A program made the position numbers and the translations under genes. Shown here in pieces: positions 1 through 8,269 of a DNA stretch of 64,000 nucleotides. The DNA comes from Ensifer sp. IC4062 (GTDB lineage Bacteria; Pseudomonadota; Alphaproteobacteria; Rhizobiales; Rhizobiaceae). The notes below the pieces were generated by a model. The model had not been told where the DNA came from. It made no database searches and saw only the letters and a list, made by a program, of their open reading frames with translations. Every line of letters starts with the position of its first letter. The first letter of the stretch is position 1. The stretch spans positions 20,569 through 84,568 of the forward strand of contig NZ_JADYVD010000037.1 of NCBI RefSeq assembly GCF_020193575.1, in the 5' to 3' direction.

Positions 1-2
1 TC

Positions 3-269
3 GTCACCGCTGCGGCGGTTTCCAGGAATTTCGGAGCCTATCAGGATGCCGCCGTGCGCGAGCCGGTGATCATCACCGAGAATGGCCGGCCGCGCACCGT
101 GCTCATCGCCTATGAGGACTATCTGCGGCTGTCGCGCCGCGATCGCCGCGTCGAGGCGACGGCGGACGTGAGCGACGCCGATCTCGCCGCTATCGAGAAG
201 GCGGATATGGAGCCGAGCCTCGATCATCGCAATGCCGAACTGCTGACGGACAAGCATGCTGCCGACTGA
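3..269 (+). CDS. Phd/YefM-family antitoxin, 5' end outside the window
   Basis: The frame is open from the window edge and reads VSRNFGAYQDAAVREPVIIT before the classic Phd/YefM core (ENGRPRTVLIAYEDYLRL). The GTG at 54 is therefore an internal codon, not the start. Family members bind DNA through the N-terminal half and neutralise a toxin through the C-terminal tail. No RelE, Doc or PIN gene follows on this strand: the next genes lie on the other strand with their own antitoxin. It is either an orphan antitoxin or has lost its partner. The family call is firm; activity is unknown. Confidence 0.75.
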   Translation, partial: VTAAAVSRNFGAYQDAAVREPVIITENGRPRTVLIAYEDYLRLSRRDRRVEATADVSDADLAAIEKADMEPSLDHRNAELLTDKHAAD

Positions 270-322
270 AGTCTTCGGTGATCATGCTGCTTGCGGCGGC
301 TGTGGGTGCAACGGATGCAATG

Positions 323-709
323 TCATGCCGCCTCGATGTCCGTGCGCGAGAAATCATCGCCTTTGTAGAGGAGCGGTTCATTGCGTGTCTTGGCGAGCGC
401 ATAGGAGAAACAGTCGCCATAGTTCAGACCGGCCGGATGTCGGCCTTTGCCGTAGCTGCGCCAGGCTCGCCTTGCGACGGCGATCTGTTCCGCGTCGACA
501 GCGACGATTTCGACACCCGCCTTGTGGAGCCATAGATCGAGCTCGGCCGCTCCTGCCTCGCCGAGGCGCGCCTCGATGACAATGGCGAGTTCAAGGATTG
601 TCGCGGCGGAGATGAAGCGCCGTGGAGCATCGACGACTTTCTGTTCGCAGGTTTCGGCTTCCGGCTCGTCGAAGGCGATCGCGACGATGGCGGAGGTGTC
701 GATGACCAT
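323..709 (-). CDS. vapC: VapC-type PIN-domain toxin
   Basis: 128 aa, the usual VapC length. It opens with [18 protein letters not shown], giving the first PIN aspartate (D4) and the downstream glutamate. The C-terminal acidic residues sit in LNYGDCFSYALAK, a hallmark of the family. VapC toxins are Mg-dependent ribonucleases that cut tRNA or rRNA. The start ATG overlaps the antitoxin stop by one base (TGATG), so the two are translationally coupled, antitoxin first. All expected acidic residues are present, so it appears intact. Confidence 0.9.
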   Translation of the reverse strand: MVIDTSAIVAIAFDEPEAETCEQKVVDAPRRFISAATILELAIVIEARLGEAGAAELDLWLHKAGVEIVAVDAEQIAVARRAWRSYGKGRHPAGLNYGDCFSYALAKTRNEPLLYKGDDFSRTDIEAA

Positions 710-963
710 CAGCTGGGGAGCCCATTTTCGTCATATCCCAAAATCTCGTCGGCAGAGCGGTTGTCGACAACCGGCAGCCTCGCCCAACGTTTACGGCTGG
801 CGGCAAGCTCCTCGAGGAGGACATCGCGATTTCCGGCATTCGCGAGCCGCCGCAGCCGTTCCTCCAGCGCCCGGCGGGTCGCCATGGTAATGGTCTCGCC
901 GGTTTTCTCGGCCAGTGCCTTGGCAAGCCGTTCCGTCTCTAGATCTTTAATGCTGAGAGCCAT
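709..963 (-). CDS. vapB: VapB-type antitoxin
   Basis: 84 aa. The N-terminal half ([20 protein letters not shown]) is typical of the short ribbon-helix-helix VapB group annotated as Rv0623-like. The C-terminal half ends in [16 protein letters not shown], the conserved toxin-binding tail. It is the first gene of the pair with the PIN toxin at 323-709 and should autoregulate it. Just upstream a tandem repeat (GGAACCAAGGAACCAA on this strand) overlaps the ribosome-binding region and could be part of the operator. Confidence 0.85.
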   Translation of the reverse strand: MALSIKDLETERLAKALAEKTGETITMATRRALEERLRRLANAGNRDVLLEELAASRKRWARLPVVDNRSADEILGYDENGLPS

Positions 964-1148
964 TTTTGGTTCCTTGGTTCCTAATCATCTATATTCTACC
1001 TCGTCCCGGTGTCGGCGCAAGCGCCGTGGCGTGGTATCTGGCGGAAACCGTCCGAGGTTCGAGCGCTAGAGCCGGTTCGCCACGTCTCGGTTTTAGCGAG
1101 CCGATCTAGGACCTCGTGCGGTGCCGATGCCGAAAAACGGAGGCCAGC

Positions 1149-1641
1149 ATGTCGGGTCACCCTCATCATCATGGTCGTGACTACCATCACGCAGAGGACC
1201 GGTGGAAACATAACGGCGTTCGCGTCATCAAGGGGGACCAACTCGATGACAACACGGCCCAGACTCCCGGCATGTATCGGGCCAGGCGGCCATCAATCAA
1301 GCGCGTGTGGGCGCCCAGAAGATCTGGGCGAGCCCAATGCCAAGACCGGCGTGCATCACCATGGTCCGCTCGAAAGCGTAATCTTTGTCGTTCGCGGCAA
1401 GGCGCGCATGCGTTGGGGTGACAGGCTCGAATACGTCGCGGAAGCCGGCCCAGGCGACTTCATCTACGTACCACCCTTTGTGGCACACCAAGAAATCAAT
1501 GCCGATCCCCACAACGTGCTCGAATGCGTGCTGGTGCGATCCGACAACGAGGCGGTGGTGGTCAATATCACCGATGTCGATCCGGTGGAAAAGCCGGAGG
1601 AAGTCTATTGGGTCGATCCAATCCACAAACATCCAGGCTGA
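1149..1641 (+). pseudogene. cupin-domain protein, broken by two frame disruptions
   Basis: Three consecutive frames each hold part of one cupin protein. Frame 1 from ATG 1149 gives a His-rich start (MSGHPHHHGRDYHH) and then DDNTAQTPGMYRA. A second frame near 1285-1320 gives AAINQARVGAQKIWA. The third frame from about 1328 to the stop gives EPNAKTGVHHHGPLES, GDFIYVPPFVAHQEI and VYWVDPIHKHPG, which carry the metal-binding cupin motifs. The first junction fits loss of one base. The second fits a loss of about 13-14 bases, because residues expected between the W and the PNAKTG segment are missing. Relatives are single continuous cupins, so this is most likely a decayed gene; sequencing error could explain the first junction but hardly the second. 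Confidence 0.7.
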
Positions 1642-1866
1642 CCGTTTGGGAGCCTCTGTTTCGCTCGGCGGGACGGACTTCGCTTCACGTTGCCTTGCAG
1701 TGCGCGTCGTCGGAAAGCGCTATGGAAGTCGACCGCTTGCGCCAGGATGCCCGCGTTCCTTGAGGATCGGCAACGAACTGGCGGACAGGCGCTGATGCCC
1801 CGGAGCGGTTGTCGTCCATAACCGCTTGATTCAGCCTCCAAGATACCGACACGGGGCTTTCATTGC

Positions 1867-2790
1867 TCAATCGGATCCACCCGGCGGCATGCCCCTGATG
1901 AAGTCGATGAAGGCCCGCAGGGGCGTGGGCACCAGCCGGCGCCCGGGGTAGTAGAGGAAGGGCCCGGAAAAGCTCAGCCACCACGGCTCCAGTACGGGCT
2001 CCAGCGCTCCGCTTTGGAAGTGCGGACGCAGCCAGTCCTCGAAGATCGAGACGATGCCGGTTCCGGCAATCGCCGCTGCGATGCCGAGATCCGAGCCACC
2101 GCCCGCCTGCACCACGAGGGATGTGGGCGGGTCAATCGCGACGGCCTCGCCGTCGCGCTCGAACTCCCAGGGACTGATTGGCCGGCCGGCGAAACGGCCG
2201 CGGATACAGCTGTGAGAAAGCAGGTCGCGCGGATGCTGCGGCCTGCCGTGCACATCAAGGTAGGCTGGCGAGGCGCCGCTCGCATAGCGCTGGATGCGAG
2301 GCCCGATCGGCACGGCGATCATGTCTTGCTGCAGCCGTTCGTCGTAGCGGATCCCGGCGTCGCAGCCCGCGGCGATGACGTCGACAAAACTCTCGTCGGT
2401 CATGATTTCCAGCCGGATGTCGGGATAGGCGGCGAGGAAGGCCGGCACGATATCCGGCAGCACAAGCCGCGCGGCGCTCACCGGCACGTTGAGTTTCAGC
2501 GTGCCCGCCGGGCGGTCGCGAAAGTCGCGGGCGAAATCGAGCGCGGCATTGATCTCGCCGAATGCCGGTCCGAGCCGCTCCATCAGCCCCCGGCCAGCCT
2601 CGGTCGTCACCACGCTGCGGGTGGTGCGGTTGAGAAGCCTGACGCCGAGCTCCGCCTCGAGGCGCCGCACGGCGTCGCTCAGTGCCGAGGCGCTGATGTC
2701 GCTCGTCCGGGCCGCCTCCCGGAACCCCCCGGCCCGAGCCACCTTCATGAAAGCGCCCACATCCGCCATGTCGGGCCTGTCACGTTCCAT
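1867..2790 (-). CDS. LysR-family transcriptional regulator
   Basis: 307 aa from the ATG at 2790 (MERDRPDMADVGAFMKVARA); a longer upstream reading is possible but does not match the family. The N-terminal winged helix-turn-helix is plain (SASALSDAVRRLEAELGVRL, then LNRTTRSVVTTEAG). The C-terminal half is a substrate-binding domain with the DAGIRYDERLQQDMIAVP and YYPGRRLVPTPLRAFIDFI segments common to the group that regulates aldo/keto reductases and short-chain dehydrogenases. It is divergent from the aldo/keto reductase at 2908, about 117 bases apart, and probably controls it. The inducer is not apparent. Confidence 0.9.
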   Translation of the reverse strand: MERDRPDMADVGAFMKVARAGGFREAARTSDISASALSDAVRRLEAELGVRLLNRTTRSVVTTEAGRGLMERLGPAFGEINAALDFARDFRDRPAGTLKLNVPVSAARLVLPDIVPAFLAAYPDIRLEIMTDESFVDVIAAGCDAGIRYDERLQQDMIAVPIGPRIQRYASGASPAYLDVHGRPQHPRDLLSHSCIRGRFAGRPISPWEFERDGEAVAIDPPTSLVVQAGGGSDLGIAAAIAGTGIVSIFEDWLRPHFQSGALEPVLEPWWLSFSGPFLYYPGRRLVPTPLRAFIDFIRGMPPGGSD

Positions 2791-2907
2791 ATTCCCGCTC
2801 CTTCCAATTGTCCGGCCTGTCGTACAGCCTGTCCGGATTGTAGCTGATTGTCCTACCAACGGAACAGGCTTAATCCCGTTTTCGTGGCTCAAAACGGAGA
2901 TCAGCGT
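2791..2907. promoter_or_regulatory. divergent promoter region, LysR / aldo-keto reductase
   Basis: The intergenic region holds near-repeats of CCTGTC and TGTCCGG (about 2809-2838), the kind of repeated half-sites bound by LysR proteins. A GGAGA ribosome site lies at 2896-2900 ahead of ATG 2908. No experimental boundary can be drawn from sequence alone. Confidence 0.4.
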
Positions 2908-3777
2908 ATGTCCAGTATTGCAAAATCAGGAACTTTCATGCTCGGCGACCGGGCGGTGAACCGGCTCGGCTATGGGGCGATGCAGCTCGCCGGCAAGGGC
3001 GTTTTCGGTCCGCCGCGGGATCGCGGGGAAGCCGTCGCGGTCCTGCGCGAAGCGGTTGAGAACGGCGTCAACCACATCGACACCAGCGATTTCTATGGCC
3101 CGCACGTGACGAACGAGATCATACGGGAAGCGCTCCACCCCTACCGGGACGACCTCGTCATCGTCACCAAGGTGGGCGCCAGGCGCGGCGCGGATGCTTC
3201 ATGGATCCCGGCCTTCACGAAGGAGGAACTGACGCAGGCCGTGCAGGATAATCTGCGGAATCTCGGACTTGACGTGATCAACGTCGTGAACCTCCGCGCC
3301 ATGTTCAGCGTGCACGGTCCGGCCGAAGGTTCGATCGAGGAGCCGCTCACGGTGCTGGCCGACCTCAAGCGTCAGGGGCTGATCCGGCATATCGGCCTTT
3401 CCAACGTGACCACAAGACAAGTCGAGGAAGGCTGCAGGATCACGGAGATCGTCTGCGTGCAGAACATGTACAATCTCGCCAACCGCAGCGACGATGCCAT
3501 GATCGACCGGCTCGCCGCGGAAGGCACCGCCTATGTGCCCTTCTTCCCGCTCGGCGGCTTTTCGCCCCTGCAATCCTCGACGCTGTTGGACGTGGCTGCC
3601 CGGCTCGGCGCAACGTCGATGCAGGTGGCGCTCGCCTGGCTGCTGAAACGCGCGCCAAACATCCTGCTGATCCCCGGCACCTCCTCGCGCGTGCATCTGA
3701 GAGAGAACCTCGCCGCTGCCGAAGTCGATCTCCCGGCAGGGGCGATGGCCGAACTCGACGTAATGGTGCCCGCCTGA
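2908..3777 (+). CDS. aldo/keto reductase, PdxI/YdbC-like (pyridoxal reductase type)
   Basis: 289 aa from ATG 2908, chosen because GGAGA precedes it and MSSIAKSGTFMLGDRAVNRL matches the family start. The order of motifs follows E. coli YdbC/PdxI closely: NRLGYGAMQLAG; HIDTSDFYGPHVTN (catalytic Asp and Tyr); VIVTKVGARRG (catalytic Lys); DVINVVNLR; the NADP-binding LLIPGTSSRVHLREN. In E. coli this enzyme reduces pyridoxal with NADPH; transfer of that substrate here is inference. It is monocistronic, ends in a strong terminator and is divergent from its probable LysR regulator. Confidence 0.88.
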   Translation: MSSIAKSGTFMLGDRAVNRLGYGAMQLAGKGVFGPPRDRGEAVAVLREAVENGVNHIDTSDFYGPHVTNEIIREALHPYRDDLVIVTKVGARRGADASWIPAFTKEELTQAVQDNLRNLGLDVINVVNLRAMFSVHGPAEGSIEEPLTVLADLKRQGLIRHIGLSNVTTRQVEEGCRITEIVCVQNMYNLANRSDDAMIDRLAAEGTAYVPFFPLGGFSPLQSSTLLDVAARLGATSMQVALAWLLKRAPNILLIPGTSSRVHLRENLAAAEVDLPAGAMAELDVMVPA

Positions 3778-3800
3778 AGGTGAACCTGCAAATGGACCAA

Positions 3801-3832
3801 GGCGCGGCGGGCGACCGCCGCGCCCGCCTTTT
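3801..3832 (+). terminator. rho-independent terminator of the aldo/keto reductase gene
   Basis: Perfect 10-bp stem GGCGCGGCGG / CCGCCGCGCC (3801-3810 and 3815-3824) with a GCGA loop, followed by CGCCTTTT. Confidence 0.85.
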
Positions 3833-4147
3833 GTACCGGCCGAGCCTGCGGCAGCGGCGGGGAAACCTCAGGCGGCCATTCTGGACGGTCGAAACGGAAA
3901 ACTGGACTTTGACCCATGGTCGGTGCTGCCCGAGGCCGACTTGTGAGCCGTCGGCTAAAGCCTGCTTCGGATGGAAAGAGCCGATCTGCCGATGATGCGC
4001 TCCAGTAGGAGTTGCAGTCTATTGCCCCGGACATCGCGCCGTGCCGCCGGCGCTGCCTTTCTCGACGTTCACTCGACGAAGCAGGTATCGCGGCCAATCG
4101 TAGTTCTCGCCGCCAATTGTAACAAACGATGTTGCAAATAAAACTGC
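3833..4147. other. intergenic stretch without a recognisable gene
   Basis: About 315 bases between the terminator and the LysR fragment. I looked here for the missing LysR helix-turn-helix segment in all forward frames and did not find it. No repeat or RNA gene is visible. Confidence 0.5.
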
Positions 4148-4801
4148 ATGCTCTATGCTCGCAAGGGCGCAGCCCGGCTGCTGCTGCGCCACGTCGTGCC
4201 GGTGTACCTGGCGCGATATCCGGGCGTCGAGCTCGACCTCGTCAGCGAAGGGCGGCTTGTCGATATCGTGGATCTAGGGTTCGACGCCGGCGTGCGGCTC
4301 GCCGACGCCGTGACACAGGACATGATCGCGGTGAGGATCAGCAACGATCTACGCTTCCTCGCCGTCGCCGGTCCAGACTATGTGAGCCGTTTCGGCAAAC
4401 CCGTTGTTCCGGACGATTTGCGTCGACATCGCTGCATCCGCCAGCGCCTGCCAAGCGGCAAGCGCTACCGCTGGGAGTTTGAGAAGCGAGGCCAGGAAAT
4501 CGTCGTCGATCCTCCAGGTAACCTGACGCTCGACGACAACGACCTGATGGTCGAAGCGGCCGCCGATGGCTTGGGCATCGCCTATGTGCCGGAAACGGCC
4601 GCAAGCGACCTTCTGGCCGCGGGCCACCTCATTGCGGTGCTTGAAGACTGGTGCCCGCCGTTCTCCGGCCTGATTCTCTACTATCCCGGGCATCGCCATG
4701 TTCCGGCGGCATTGCGCGCGCTCATCGACCTGCTGAGGGAACCCGACACGAAGACCGCCATCGACGCGGCGATGGCGACCCATCGGCAGCGGGAAATCTA
4801 G
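4148..4801 (+). pseudogene. LysR-type regulator fragment, effector domain only
   Basis: 217 aa corresponding only to the C-terminal effector-binding domain of a LysR protein: GAARLLLRHVVPVYLARYPG, EGRLVDIVDLGFDAGVRL, the DMIAVR strand, and the terminal LYYPGHRHVPAALRALIDLL helix. The roughly 90-residue N-terminal helix-turn-helix is absent and the bases upstream do not encode it. Without it the product cannot bind DNA in the usual way. It resembles the LysR at 1867-2790 in subfamily, so a partial duplication or a deletion during rearrangement is plausible. The frame is otherwise open and could still give a soluble protein. Confidence 0.75.
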
Positions 4802-4945
4802 CCCGCGACGAGGACCCGCCGTTGGGCCAGATCGGTGAATGGCGCACGAGGAGGATTCCAAACGCATTCCCGTCGCGCAAGAACCTTGTCTACCCCCAAG
4901 GTGGTGCGGTCCGAACCGCCCAATCCCCGTTACAGCAGTTGCTGA

Positions 4946-5941
4946 TTAGGCTCTCTGCTGAAAGTATCGGAGTGCTGGCGAAATGAACTCCGGATTTTCC
5001 CAGGTTGCATAACGCGCGCGAAGGAGCGATGGAAGACTGGCGGTCTCGGGACCAGCCTCGGCGAGCATTTCACGCACCGTTTGGAAATAGCCAAGCACGG
5101 CCTCAGGAAGCTCGGCGCCGCCGAGATTTCCATGCCCCGGCACAATCAGGCGCGGCTGCAACCGCATCATATCGTTGAGAGCGGTTTCCCACTTTGCAAC
5201 GTCAATGTCGCCGGCACCGATCATAGGCGGGAAGAACGGGACGATCGGAAACATCCGCTCTTCGAGAAGGTCTCCCGCGAACAGGATGCGCTCCTGAGGC
5301 AAGAAGACGATCTGATCCCCCGGAGAATGGGTGGTGCCCCAGGTCCTTAGCCGGACCTCACGGCTGCCGAGATCGATCACGGTCTCGGCAGTGTCGTATG
5401 TCTCATGCGGTGGCGTCAGTTTGATCCCATCCAGCAGATGCTTCTGCCCGTCCGGCAGAATGCCGGCTTTGAAGCCGTCCAGCAAGATCTGACCCGAGCG
5501 CTGTAGAAAGTCCCGTTGCGCACTGTTGTAGTAGATGCGTGCGTCGCTCCTGAACACTTGGGCACCGAAGCCGTGTTCCGGATGTGCGTGGGTGACCGTC
5601 AGGATGATCCGGCGCCCCGGTGCGAGTTCCCGCGTCAGGCGCAGAACATTCTCGGCGCTCTCGATACCAAGACCGCAATCAACCACCAGTACGCTTTCTG
5701 TACCGACGATGGTTCCGATATTCGGAACGAGCGGGATGCGCTTGTCGGGCACAAGAAAGGCACCTGGCGCGATCTCCGCCGGAAAACGCGTATCCACAGT
5801 CGGCAGGGGCCGCGCGGGCGGTGACAAGGTGGCCTGCTCTTGAGCGCTTGCGGGGATCGGAACCATTCCCGCCAGTCCAGCCAGGACCGTCAGCTTCAGC
5901 AAATCGCGTCTGTCTGCGTATGCTGCTTTTTCACTCTCCAT
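4946..5941 (-). CDS. exported MBL-fold metallohydrolase
   Basis: 331 aa from ATG 5941, which has GGAGAG seven bases upstream; ATG 5956 has no ribosome site. The N-terminus (ADRRDLLKLTVLAGLAGMVP) is a twin-arginine-like signal, cut near SAQ, so it probably acts in the periplasm. Metallo-beta-lactamase motifs are in order: THAHPEHGFG (HxHxEH, with Glu where Asp is usual), GTTHSPGDQ, LFAGDLL and VPGHGNL. The substrate is unknown; the fold includes lactonases, thiolesterases and glyoxalase II. It is last in a minus-strand operon with the tautomerase and SDR. Confidence 0.82.
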   Translation of the reverse strand: MESEKAAYADRRDLLKLTVLAGLAGMVPIPASAQEQATLSPPARPLPTVDTRFPAEIAPGAFLVPDKRIPLVPNIGTIVGTESVLVVDCGLGIESAENVLRLTRELAPGRRIILTVTHAHPEHGFGAQVFRSDARIYYNSAQRDFLQRSGQILLDGFKAGILPDGQKHLLDGIKLTPPHETYDTAETVIDLGSREVRLRTWGTTHSPGDQIVFLPQERILFAGDLLEERMFPIVPFFPPMIGAGDIDVAKWETALNDMMRLQPRLIVPGHGNLGGAELPEAVLGYFQTVREMLAEAGPETASLPSLLRARYATWENPEFISPALRYFQQRA

Positions 5942-5983
5942 CACACGTCTCTCCATGTTCAGCAGTTCTATATCGAAACGGCG

Positions 5984-6196
5984 TCAGCCCTTGGCCCGGT
6001 ACTCTTCCGGCATGATGAAGACCTCGTCCGCACGTCCGTATCCCCCATCGGGCACTTCCTCGATCAGGACCATCGTGGTCGGACGAACAACCTCCCCGAA
6101 GTAGCCGACCATGAGTTCGGTCGTCTTGTGGATCAGCTCTTCCTTCTGCGCCGTCGAAAGCGAGGCCTGGGGCAGTTTGTAGTTCGCGAAAGGCAT
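5984..6196 (-). CDS. tautomerase-family protein (4-oxalocrotonate tautomerase-like)
   Basis: 70 aa, the small-tautomerase size. After removal of Met, the N-terminal proline (MPFANYKL) would be the catalytic base. The GRADEVFIMPEEY tail is also family-like. It lies between the SDR and MBL genes in one minus-strand run with gaps of 29 and 42 bases. The three probably act on one carbonyl or lactone substrate; that link is inferred from context only. Confidence 0.8.
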   Translation of the reverse strand: MPFANYKLPQASLSTAQKEELIHKTTELMVGYFGEVVRPTTMVLIEEVPDGGYGRADEVFIMPEEYRAKG

Positions 6197-6225
6197 GGTG
6201 TGTTCCTCGGATTTGAGGGTTGCGA

Positions 6226-6963
6226 TTAGACCGCGCCGCCATTGGCGCGGATGGTTTGACCGTTGATCCAGCCGCTTTCCGGCCCAGCCAAGAAAGCGAC
6301 GGCGTTGGCGATGTCGTCGGGACGGCCGAGGCGGCCGAGCGGGATCATCCGCGTGATGCCTGCGACCAGTTCCTCGGACTTGCCTCGCATGAAGAAATCG
6401 GTTTCGACCGGACCGGGCGCGATTGCGTTTACGGTGATTCCGCGCGGGCCTAGCTCCTTGGCAAGCACGTGCGTCAGCGCCTCGATCCCGGCTTTCGTCG
6501 CGGCGTACAATCCGTAACCGGGCTGGTAGAAGCCCACCACGCTTGAGGACACGCTGATAATCCGCCCGCCGTCGCGCAGCCGCTTGGCGCCTTCGCGCAT
6601 GCCGCGGAACGTGCCGCCGAGATTAACGGCACAGTGGTCTTCGATGTCCGCGTCCGTAGCGTCGGCGACGGGTGACAGCCGCATCATGCCTGCATTGTTG
6701 ACCAGTAGATCAACCGGCCCGAACGCAGCTTCAGCCGCATCGAACAGGGCAGGCATACCGGCCGGGTCGCCGACGTCAGCCTGCACCGCAACCGCTTTGC
6801 CGCCTGCTCGCCCAATGTCCTCTACGACATGACGGGCTGCAGCCTCATCCCGCGAATAGTTCACCGCGACAGCACAACCTTCCCAGGCCAGCCGCCGTGC
6901 GATTGCCGCGCCGATGCCCCTGCCGGAGCCGGTCACAATTGCGGTTTTGTCTTTCAGCCTCAT
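6226..6963 (-). CDS. short-chain dehydrogenase/reductase
   Basis: 245 aa from ATG 6963, with GGAGG upstream. Classical SDR motifs are all visible: TGSGRGIGAAIARRL (cofactor Rossmann motif), LVNNAGMM, ISVSSS (catalytic Ser), YGLYAATKAG (YxxxK) and IAPGPVETDFF. The C-terminus ends WINGQTIRANGGAV, as in 3-oxoacyl-ACP-reductase-like SDRs. NADP preference and substrate cannot be told from sequence. It is the first gene of the operon that is divergent from the LysR at 7060, and that regulator most likely controls it. Confidence 0.9.
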   Translation of the reverse strand: MRLKDKTAIVTGSGRGIGAAIARRLAWEGCAVAVNYSRDEAAARHVVEDIGRAGGKAVAVQADVGDPAGMPALFDAAEAAFGPVDLLVNNAGMMRLSPVADATDADIEDHCAVNLGGTFRGMREGAKRLRDGGRIISVSSSVVGFYQPGYGLYAATKAGIEALTHVLAKELGPRGITVNAIAPGPVETDFFMRGKSEELVAGITRMIPLGRLGRPDDIANAVAFLAGPESGWINGQTIRANGGAV

Positions 6964-7059
6964 TTCTTGACCTCCGTTGCTAGGCAAGGAAGTAGGGAAA
7001 CTTGGAGGCGGGATAATCCCCCTTTTGCGGGCAACAAAATTCGGCTATCCCGAACAAAC

Positions 7060-7953
7060 ATGGATCGCCTCGATGGAATGCGTCTTTTCGTGCGGGTCAT
7101 CGACCGTCGCAGTTTCACGGCCGCGGCGGCCGATCTTGGTATTCCCCGTTCCACGGCAACCGAAGCGATCAGGCGGCTCGAGCGCGATCTCGGCAGCCGG
7201 CTGTTGGAACGCACCACCCGGCATGTCGCGCCCACGCCGGATGGCGAAGCCTATTACCGGCGGTGCCTGTCGATCCTCGCCGATATCGACGAAGCGGAGG
7301 GTGTTTTGCGGGGCGGTGAACCCTCCGGGGTGCTCCGCATCGATGCGCACGGCGCACTGACGCGGGCTTTCCTACTGCCGCGCCTGCCGGACTTCCTGGA
7401 AGCGTACCCACAGATCAGGTTGCAGATCGGCCAGGGCGACAGGCTGGTCGACCTGGTGCGCGAGGGGGTGGATTGCGTCATCCGGGCGGGCGAACCGGAT
7501 GACAGCGGTCTGATCATGCGCAGGCTCCCCGATATTCCAGAGCAGACCTGCGCCAGCCCTCAATATCTCGACCGTCATGGGCTGCCCGCTTCGGTCGATG
7601 ACCTCGGCGGACATCAGATGATCGGCTTCGTGTCGTCGCGCACGGGCCGTGTCATGCCGCTGGAGTTCCAGACCGCCGAGGGGGTCAGGGAGGTGACACT
7701 TCCCTGCCGCGTGACCGCCAACGAGGCGGAGACGGCGCATCATCTGGCACGGATGGGTTACGGGCTGATTCAGGCGCCACGCTATCGCTTCCGGGAGGAT
7801 CTGGCGCGAGACGCTCTTGTCGAGGTCCTGCCGGATCAACCGCCGCCGCCTCTGCCGCTCGCCGCCTACTATCCGCAGAACCGCCAACTGTCGCCGCGTG
7901 TGCGGGTTTTCCTCGACTGGGTGGTGGCGGTCTTTGATGCGGCAGATCTATAG
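7060..7953 (+). CDS. LysR-family transcriptional regulator
   Basis: 297 aa from ATG 7060 (MDRLDGMRLFVRVIDRRSFT), the standard LysR start. The helix-turn-helix is at about residues 18-45 (PRSTATEAIRRLERDLGSRL), followed by LERTTRHVAPTPDG. The effector domain has the DCVIRAGEPDDSGL strand and YYPQNRQLSPRVRVFLDWV near the end. It is divergent from the SDR/tautomerase/MBL operon with 96 bases between starts, the usual arrangement for a LysR and its target. Confidence 0.9.
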   Translation: MDRLDGMRLFVRVIDRRSFTAAAADLGIPRSTATEAIRRLERDLGSRLLERTTRHVAPTPDGEAYYRRCLSILADIDEAEGVLRGGEPSGVLRIDAHGALTRAFLLPRLPDFLEAYPQIRLQIGQGDRLVDLVREGVDCVIRAGEPDDSGLIMRRLPDIPEQTCASPQYLDRHGLPASVDDLGGHQMIGFVSSRTGRVMPLEFQTAEGVREVTLPCRVTANEAETAHHLARMGYGLIQAPRYRFREDLARDALVEVLPDQPPPPLPLAAYYPQNRQLSPRVRVFLDWVVAVFDAADL

Positions 7954-8269
7954 TTTTATGCACTTGGCAGTGCAAGGCTCAGATGTGGGCGCCCACTGCC
8001 AATCGTGACCATTCGCACCGCAGCCGCACACACGGAACGCACTTCTGAGGCGTAACTGAGACCGGCTGCTTTCTAATAGCTTCGCTCCAGACTTTTCCGG
8101 TCCGCTGACGGTCGGTCGACCTCCCGATGCTATCACTGCACTTGAGCCGCCTAACAGCCGTAACGTTTCTTAACGCCATGACATACCTGGCAAACCCCCG
8201 TATCGCTATCACCTGATCAGGATCATCCGAAGGCGCACATGCCGGTGGATCAAACTGAAGGTCGTATTC
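7954..8269. other. intergenic region upstream of the efflux operon
   Basis: 316 bases with no gene. A small hairpin (TGCACT-TGGC-AGTGCA) lies just after the LysR stop. A TAACG-N5-TAACG direct repeat at 8161-8175 is listed separately. The efflux-operon promoter should lie between it and 8270. Confidence 0.5.
8161..8175 (+). promoter_or_regulatory. candidate response-regulator box upstream of the efflux operon
   Basis: TAACG-TTTCT-TAACG is an exact 5-bp direct repeat with 10-bp spacing, the geometry bound by OmpR-family dimers. Related repeats lie upstream of the regulator, MipA and kinase genes of the same cluster. It is 95 bases upstream of the adaptor start. The assignment is an inference. 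Confidence 0.4.
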
